Source: JAKIYB01 sp964590255 | Lineage (GTDB): Bacteria; Armatimonadota; Hebobacteria; CAIYQO01 | Length of the DNA stretch: 64,000 bases | NCBI GenBank assembly: GCA_964590255.1 | Contig: CAZPYA010000003.1 | Span: 1-64,000, forward strand | Reading direction: 5' to 3' | Shown here: one piece after another, positions 62,254-64,000 of the stretch | Position numbering within the stretch: position 1 is the stretch's first letter | How the letters are laid out: each line of letters begins with the position of its first letter | Notes under the pieces: generated by a model | Database searches by the model: none | What the model was told of the DNA's origin: nothing | Seen by the model: the letters and a program-made list of their open reading frames with translations, nothing else | Made by a program: the position numbers and the translations under genes

Positions 62254-63594
62254 ATGACCGAACACCAGCGCGACCTTGCGCGCATCGAGCGCATTCTGGA
62301 CGAAACTCCGGCCATCGACCGTAGTTACATGGCGCCGAAGGAAGAATTCCTCGAGCGCGTGGAGCGGGTGAACGTGGCGCTGGCGGCTGCCGGGCATACC
62401 GTGGGCATCGTCTTCAGCGACGAGCATTACCGCGGCGACGTGCCGTACCTTGGCGGCAACACCAACCTGTCCATCGAGCAGGTGGCCGGTGTCGTCGGCC
62501 CCACCGGTTTCCACATCGTGGCCGGGCTGGAGGGCGGCTACGTGGCTGAACAGCTTGCGCCCCGCTCCGGCGCCCGTGTGCACAAGGCGGAGCTGCTGCA
62601 ACTGGCCGATGAGCAGTACCCCATCCAGGCGGAGCGGCTGGAAGACATCATCGCCATGGCCGGCGAAGGCCCGGTGGACCACGTGGCGCTGCTCACCCCA
62701 CGCCAGGTCATCCCCGCCGGCATCGTCGAGTACCTGGAAGGCCTCTACGGCAAGGACGGCGTGGTGGATGCGCAGGAACTCTATTACAAGGTCAAATACG
62801 AAAAAAGCGATATCGAGATGCGCCTCATCGCCGACGCCTGCACCATCGCCGACGCCATGATGCGCGCCATGCTCGCCGTGCTGCGCCCCGGCCGACTGGA
62901 AACCGAGTTGGTGGCCTGGGCGCAGTTCGTCGGCCGCATGCTCGGCTCCGAATCCGACGGCTTCAAAATCATCGTCGGCGCCAACGAGGCGAATCGCACC
63001 CTCATCGGCCCCGGCCTCAACCGGCCCATCCGCGAGGGCGATTGGGTGCACCTGGGTGTGGCCCCGCAGCGCGACGGCCTCACCTCCTGCATCCGCCGCT
63101 CGGTCATCGCCGTCGACCACCCGAAGAAAGTCACCGACGAGCAGCGCTACTGGTTGAGCATGGTGGAGGACGCCTACGCCGTGGGCGAGCAGTGGTACCG
63201 CAAAGTCGCCGTCGAGAACCTGCCCGCGCGGCTGCAGGAGCAGGCGCTGGTCGACTACTTCTCCGGCCGCTCCGCCGAGGTGTCCGCCCGCCTTGGAAAA
63301 CCTGTCGACCTCGCCCGGCAAAAACCCTACACCGGCACCCACAACGCCGGCTACACCGAGTGCCAGGAATTCTACGGCGCCATCACCCTCGACAGCCACG
63401 CGCCGCTCGGTCGCCAGATCGTCACCATGCTCGACGTCGCCCTGCGCGGCATCGGCGACTACTGGGACGACATCGTCCTCCCCGGCTTCGACTACGCGCT
63501 GGTGGAAAACACCCTCGGCAAATACGGCCCGCGTGTCGAAGTGCTCACTAAAGTCCCGGTGAATGTGCAGGCCCTCGTCGGCCGGGGTATATAA
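62254..63594 (+). CDS. M24-fold peptidase-like protein with altered metal ligands
   Basis: The 446-aa protein has the creatinase/aminopeptidase P arrangement: an N-terminal domain (about 25-180) and a pita-bread domain. The usual first Asp ligand is replaced (DWVHLGVAPQRDGLTSCIRR instead of xxDxG...D), and the later His region reads TGTHNAGYTECQEF without the expected Glu spacing. As in creatinase, it may hydrolyse or bind a C-N substrate without two metals. CAGGAGA precedes the ATG at 62254; 20 in-frame residues upstream are not used. The substrate is unknown. Confidence 0.78.
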   Translation: MTEHQRDLARIERILDETPAIDRSYMAPKEEFLERVERVNVALAAAGHTVGIVFSDEHYRGDVPYLGGNTNLSIEQVAGVVGPTGFHIVAGLEGGYVAEQLAPRSGARVHKAELLQLADEQYPIQAERLEDIIAMAGEGPVDHVALLTPRQVIPAGIVEYLEGLYGKDGVVDAQELYYKVKYEKSDIEMRLIADACTIADAMMRAMLAVLRPGRLETELVAWAQFVGRMLGSESDGFKIIVGANEANRTLIGPGLNRPIREGDWVHLGVAPQRDGLTSCIRRSVIAVDHPKKVTDEQRYWLSMVEDAYAVGEQWYRKVAVENLPARLQEQALVDYFSGRSAEVSARLGKPVDLARQKPYTGTHNAGYTECQEFYGAITLDSHAPLGRQIVTMLDVALRGIGDYWDDIVLPGFDYALVENTLGKYGPRVEVLTKVPVNVQALVGRGI

Positions 63595-63648
63595 TGAAAA
63601 TCGGCATTGCATGCCGCACTCCACAATGACCCACCCATGGAGGCTGCC

Positions 63649-64000
63649 ATGTTCGCGCACAAAGTCCGCTCCGTCTACATCGTCGCCTTGCTGCTCATCG
63701 CCGCGGCGGCGGTCTACCTCTTCTGGCCCCGTGAACGGCCCGAGCAGATGCGCGCGGGGTATATTCCGCCGATTCCCGGGTTGAAGGCGGAGGAATACCC
63801 GGCGGTGGGCGGCTCCCCAGTTACAGAAGTGCTGCGACAGGTGATTCTAGCTAAGGCGTTGCAGTTGCCCGGCGAAGTGCGCCGCATCCCTGACAACACC
63901 GTAGCCGTCACTTTTCCGCGCTCGATGGACGTAGCGAAGGTGAAGGTATATCAGCACAAGCTGGGGCAGGCCGGTATTATTTCTGCCGATAGTGCATATA
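63649..64000 (+). CDS. membrane-anchored protein, cut by window end
   Basis: A start codon at 63649 with GGAGG at 63639-63643 opens a frame that stays open to the window edge (117 codons). The product begins MFAHKVRSVYIVALLLIAAA, one membrane helix (about 9-26), then a soluble domain (IPPIPGLKAEEYPAVGG and so on). I do not recognise the family. It follows the M24-like gene by 55 bases on the same strand. Confidence 0.7.
   Translation, partial: MFAHKVRSVYIVALLLIAAAAVYLFWPRERPEQMRAGYIPPIPGLKAEEYPAVGGSPVTEVLRQVILAKALQLPGEVRRIPDNTVAVTFPRSMDVAKVKVYQHKLGQAGIISADSAY

Overview
The window is a high-GC bacterial chromosome segment. Several uroporphyrinogen-decarboxylase-like (URO-D) proteins, DUF4091 and ceramidase-like proteins, atypical glycoside hydrolases and dense palindromic intergenic repeats occur together. 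That mix recalls free-living Armatimonadota, Planctomycetota or Lentisphaerota-type bacteria with large genomes. There is no rRNA, tRNA or ribosomal protein gene to settle the phylum, so this placement is an inference.

Layout. 1-8100: the frameshifted tail of a REP-associated (RAYT, Y1-type) transposase with an abutting 33-bp inverted repeat; two URO-D-family genes; an XRE-cupin regulator; an acyl-CoA ligase; and a complete nrfHA nitrite-ammonification pair divergent from an HpcH/HpaI-type aldolase. 8450-26560: a carbohydrate region with a third URO-D-like protein, a GH42-like enzyme, an alpha-glucuronidase/hexosaminidase-like enzyme, a secreted esterase, a DUF4091 protein, an isochorismatase-fold hydrolase and a secreted CBM9-plus-heparinase-like protein, plus a membrane-anchored class III nucleotide cyclase. 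26650-38000: trpE with a structured upstream region, a three-domain acyltransferase-ACP-AMP-ligase fusion, a GmhA-like isomerase, a TIM-barrel/ceramidase-like pair, bacteriohemerythrin, and a polysaccharide deacetylase gene broken by a 32-bp tandem duplication.

38250-54040: exopolysaccharide locus. A good sigma70-type promoter precedes a giant SLBB export protein (1249 aa, about 11 SLBB repeats). It is followed by a Wzz-like chain-length protein, a UDP-sugar dehydrogenase, a Wzx flippase, a Wzy/WaaL-type protein and a GT4 glycosyltransferase. A second transcription unit has an aminotransferase, a 2-hydroxyacid dehydrogenase, a small phosphoglycosyl transferase, a GNAT acetyltransferase and an ATP-grasp ligase. 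Together these can charge a lipid carrier, decorate a sugar, flip, polymerise and export a polymer. GlmM just downstream supplies amino-sugar precursors. 54150-64000: FKBP isomerase, glmM, two ferritin-like proteins, a DUF1848 protein, a fourth URO-D-like protein, GDPD, a xylose-isomerase-like protein, an M24-fold protein with altered metal ligands and the start of a membrane-anchored protein.

The most striking non-coding feature is the number and variety of intergenic palindromes. One family recurs at least five times and keeps non-pairing positions inside its stem. Another is a roughly 125-bp inverted-repeat element present twice with a related loop. A roughly 420-bp nested palindromic island lies at 61759-62175. 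Together with the RAYT remnant, they suggest a genome shaped by several REP/BIME-like element families.
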